From an uncultured Algibacter sp. (GTDB lineage: Bacteria; Bacteroidota; Bacteroidia; Flavobacteriales; Flavobacteriaceae): a stretch of 64,000 bases of DNA. The position numbers were made by a program, and so were the translations under genes. Each line of letters starts with the position of its first letter. Position 1 is the stretch's first letter. The notes beneath the pieces were generated by a model. The model did not search any database, was not told the origin of the DNA, and saw only the letters and a program-made list of their open reading frames with translations. Location of the stretch: the NCBI RefSeq assembly GCF_947495925.1, contig NZ_CANMAU010000006.1, forward strand, positions 129,001 to 193,000, in the 5' to 3' direction. Shown piece after piece: positions 63,446-64,000 of the stretch.

Positions 63446-64000
63446 ATGTCTCAAAAAAGAAGTTTTTTTTTCTTGTTTTTATTCTTTTGTTTAATCTCTA
63501 CAAGACTTTTTGCACAATATGATTGGGATGGTATAGATATACCAGTTGATCCTGTTGTTGGCCAATGGGAGCTCATAGACGAGACTTCAGATGATTTTAA
63601 TTACGAAGCTCCAGCAGATAATAAGGGAGCTATTTTTAATAGTAAGTGGAAAGATGGTTTTATTAACGGTTGGAAAGGTCCGGGAAATACAGAATGGATT
63701 CCAGATAACGCAAGAGTAACGAATGGTAATCTGGAAATAAAAGCCACACGAGTGCCTGGTACAACTGATAAAGTCCATTTTCAGGCCATTTCAACTAAAA
63801 CAGCAATTAAGTATCCTGTTTTTGTTGAAACTCGAATGAAAGTGATGAATTCGGTAATGGCTAATGCAGTTTGGATGCTAAGTTCAGATAGTGCTGAGGA
63901 GATCGATATTGTTGAAGCCTATGGTTCTAGCTATTCCGAAAGTGCTAGTTCTTCAAAAGAATGGTTTGCAAAGCGAATGCATTTGAGTCATCATACTTTT
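63446..64000 (+). CDS. GH16 beta-agarase-like glycoside hydrolase, N-terminal part (3' end outside window)
   Basis: The frame is open from ATG 63446 to the window edge (185 residues, no stop). It has a signal peptide (FLFLFFCLISTRLFAQ) and a GH16 domain with the FNDGFINGWKGPG-type stretch given here as WKDGFINGWKGPG and the catalytic motif EEIDIVEAYG. In the motif Glu152 is the likely nucleophile, Asp154 the assistant and Glu157 the acid/base. The surrounding words (YPVFVETRMKVMNS and AYGSSYSESA) match GH16 beta-agarases of marine Flavobacteria, which cut agarose in red-algal cell walls. Porphyranase and carrageenase relatives are less likely. No lipobox is seen. Confidence 0.88.
   Translation, partial: MSQKRSFFFLFLFFCLISTRLFAQYDWDGIDIPVDPVVGQWELIDETSDDFNYEAPADNKGAIFNSKWKDGFINGWKGPGNTEWIPDNARVTNGNLEIKATRVPGTTDKVHFQAISTKTAIKYPVFVETRMKVMNSVMANAVWMLSSDSAEEIDIVEAYGSSYSESASSSKEWFAKRMHLSHHTF

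Noticed and set aside
1-64000. CRISPR array, prophage, IS element or integron in the window
   Set aside because: No direct-repeat array, transposase, integrase or phage structural gene was seen on either strand.

Overview
The window is about 64 kb of AT-rich chromosome from a marine-type Bacteroidota, most likely the family Flavobacteriaceae. Four things point there. Many genes are preceded by the Bacteroidota -7 promoter box TAnnTTTG. There are flavobacterial house families (DUF6503, DUF3810, a degenerate DUF164 protein, an OmpP1/FadL porin next to a GW/RS-rich lipoprotein). A complete kynurenine operon of the flavobacterial type is present. A GH16 beta-agarase-like enzyme begins at the right edge. 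Genus and species cannot be read from the sequence. I see no insertion sequence, prophage, CRISPR array, rRNA or integrase, and apart from the two genes cut by the window edges the genes look intact.

Layout. 1-2.1 kb: tail of an M1 aminopeptidase, a TatA-type protein and a stand-alone response regulator. 2.1-8.6 kb: a minus-strand kynurenine operon (kynU, kmo, GNAT, SDR, an RNA element resembling Flavo-1, 3-hydroxyanthranilate dioxygenase, ACMSD, O-methyltransferase). 8.6-12.1 kb: an Fe-S/CDGSH protein, a DUF6503 lipoprotein, a methyltransferase, a small secreted protein and MsrA. 12.1-12.5 kb: an intergenic region with a promoter, a nested hairpin and a terminator, possibly a small RNA. 12.5-19.6 kb: the degenerate DUF164 protein with a Nif3-like partner, lpxK, a TPR hybrid histidine kinase, a GAPDH paralogue and lipA. 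19.6-22.7 kb: an operon of small membrane protein, GT2 glycosyltransferase, sigma factor and Nramp-like transporter.

22.8-29 kb: aquaporin, an ECF sigma/anti-sigma pair, murB with an aminotransferase, a secreted retropepsin-PDZ protein and a DUF1573 protein. 29-38 kb: valS, a CBM9-like secreted protein, and a rsfS-ftsH-LUD-cdsA-psd-ACBP gene run. 38-48.5 kb: birA, pyrE, Nudix, a DUF418 protein, a SulP transporter, thioesterase, coaD, ddl, PASTA protein, an RluD-type synthase and yaaA. 48.5-60.7 kb: an M48 protease, an RNA methyltransferase, a DUF6503 paralogue, DUF3810, pepD, an esterase, yidD, cysS, folE, FadL and the GW/RS lipoprotein. 60.7-64 kb: proS, tRNA-Glu with two promoters, rpsT, an unknown gene and the start of the agarase.

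Most of the window is housekeeping metabolism: cell envelope (lpxK, murB, ddl, cdsA, psd), translation (valS, cysS, proS, rsfS, rpsT, tRNA-Glu) and cofactors (lipA, birA, coaD, folE). The least explained parts are the kynurenine operon's RNA and inverted repeats, the atypical SDR, the 12.3 kb candidate RNA, the GW/RS-FadL pair and the DNA just upstream of tRNA-Glu. Start codons were often moved inward from the longest open frame, because the longer frame crossed a promoter box or skipped a clear signal peptide.
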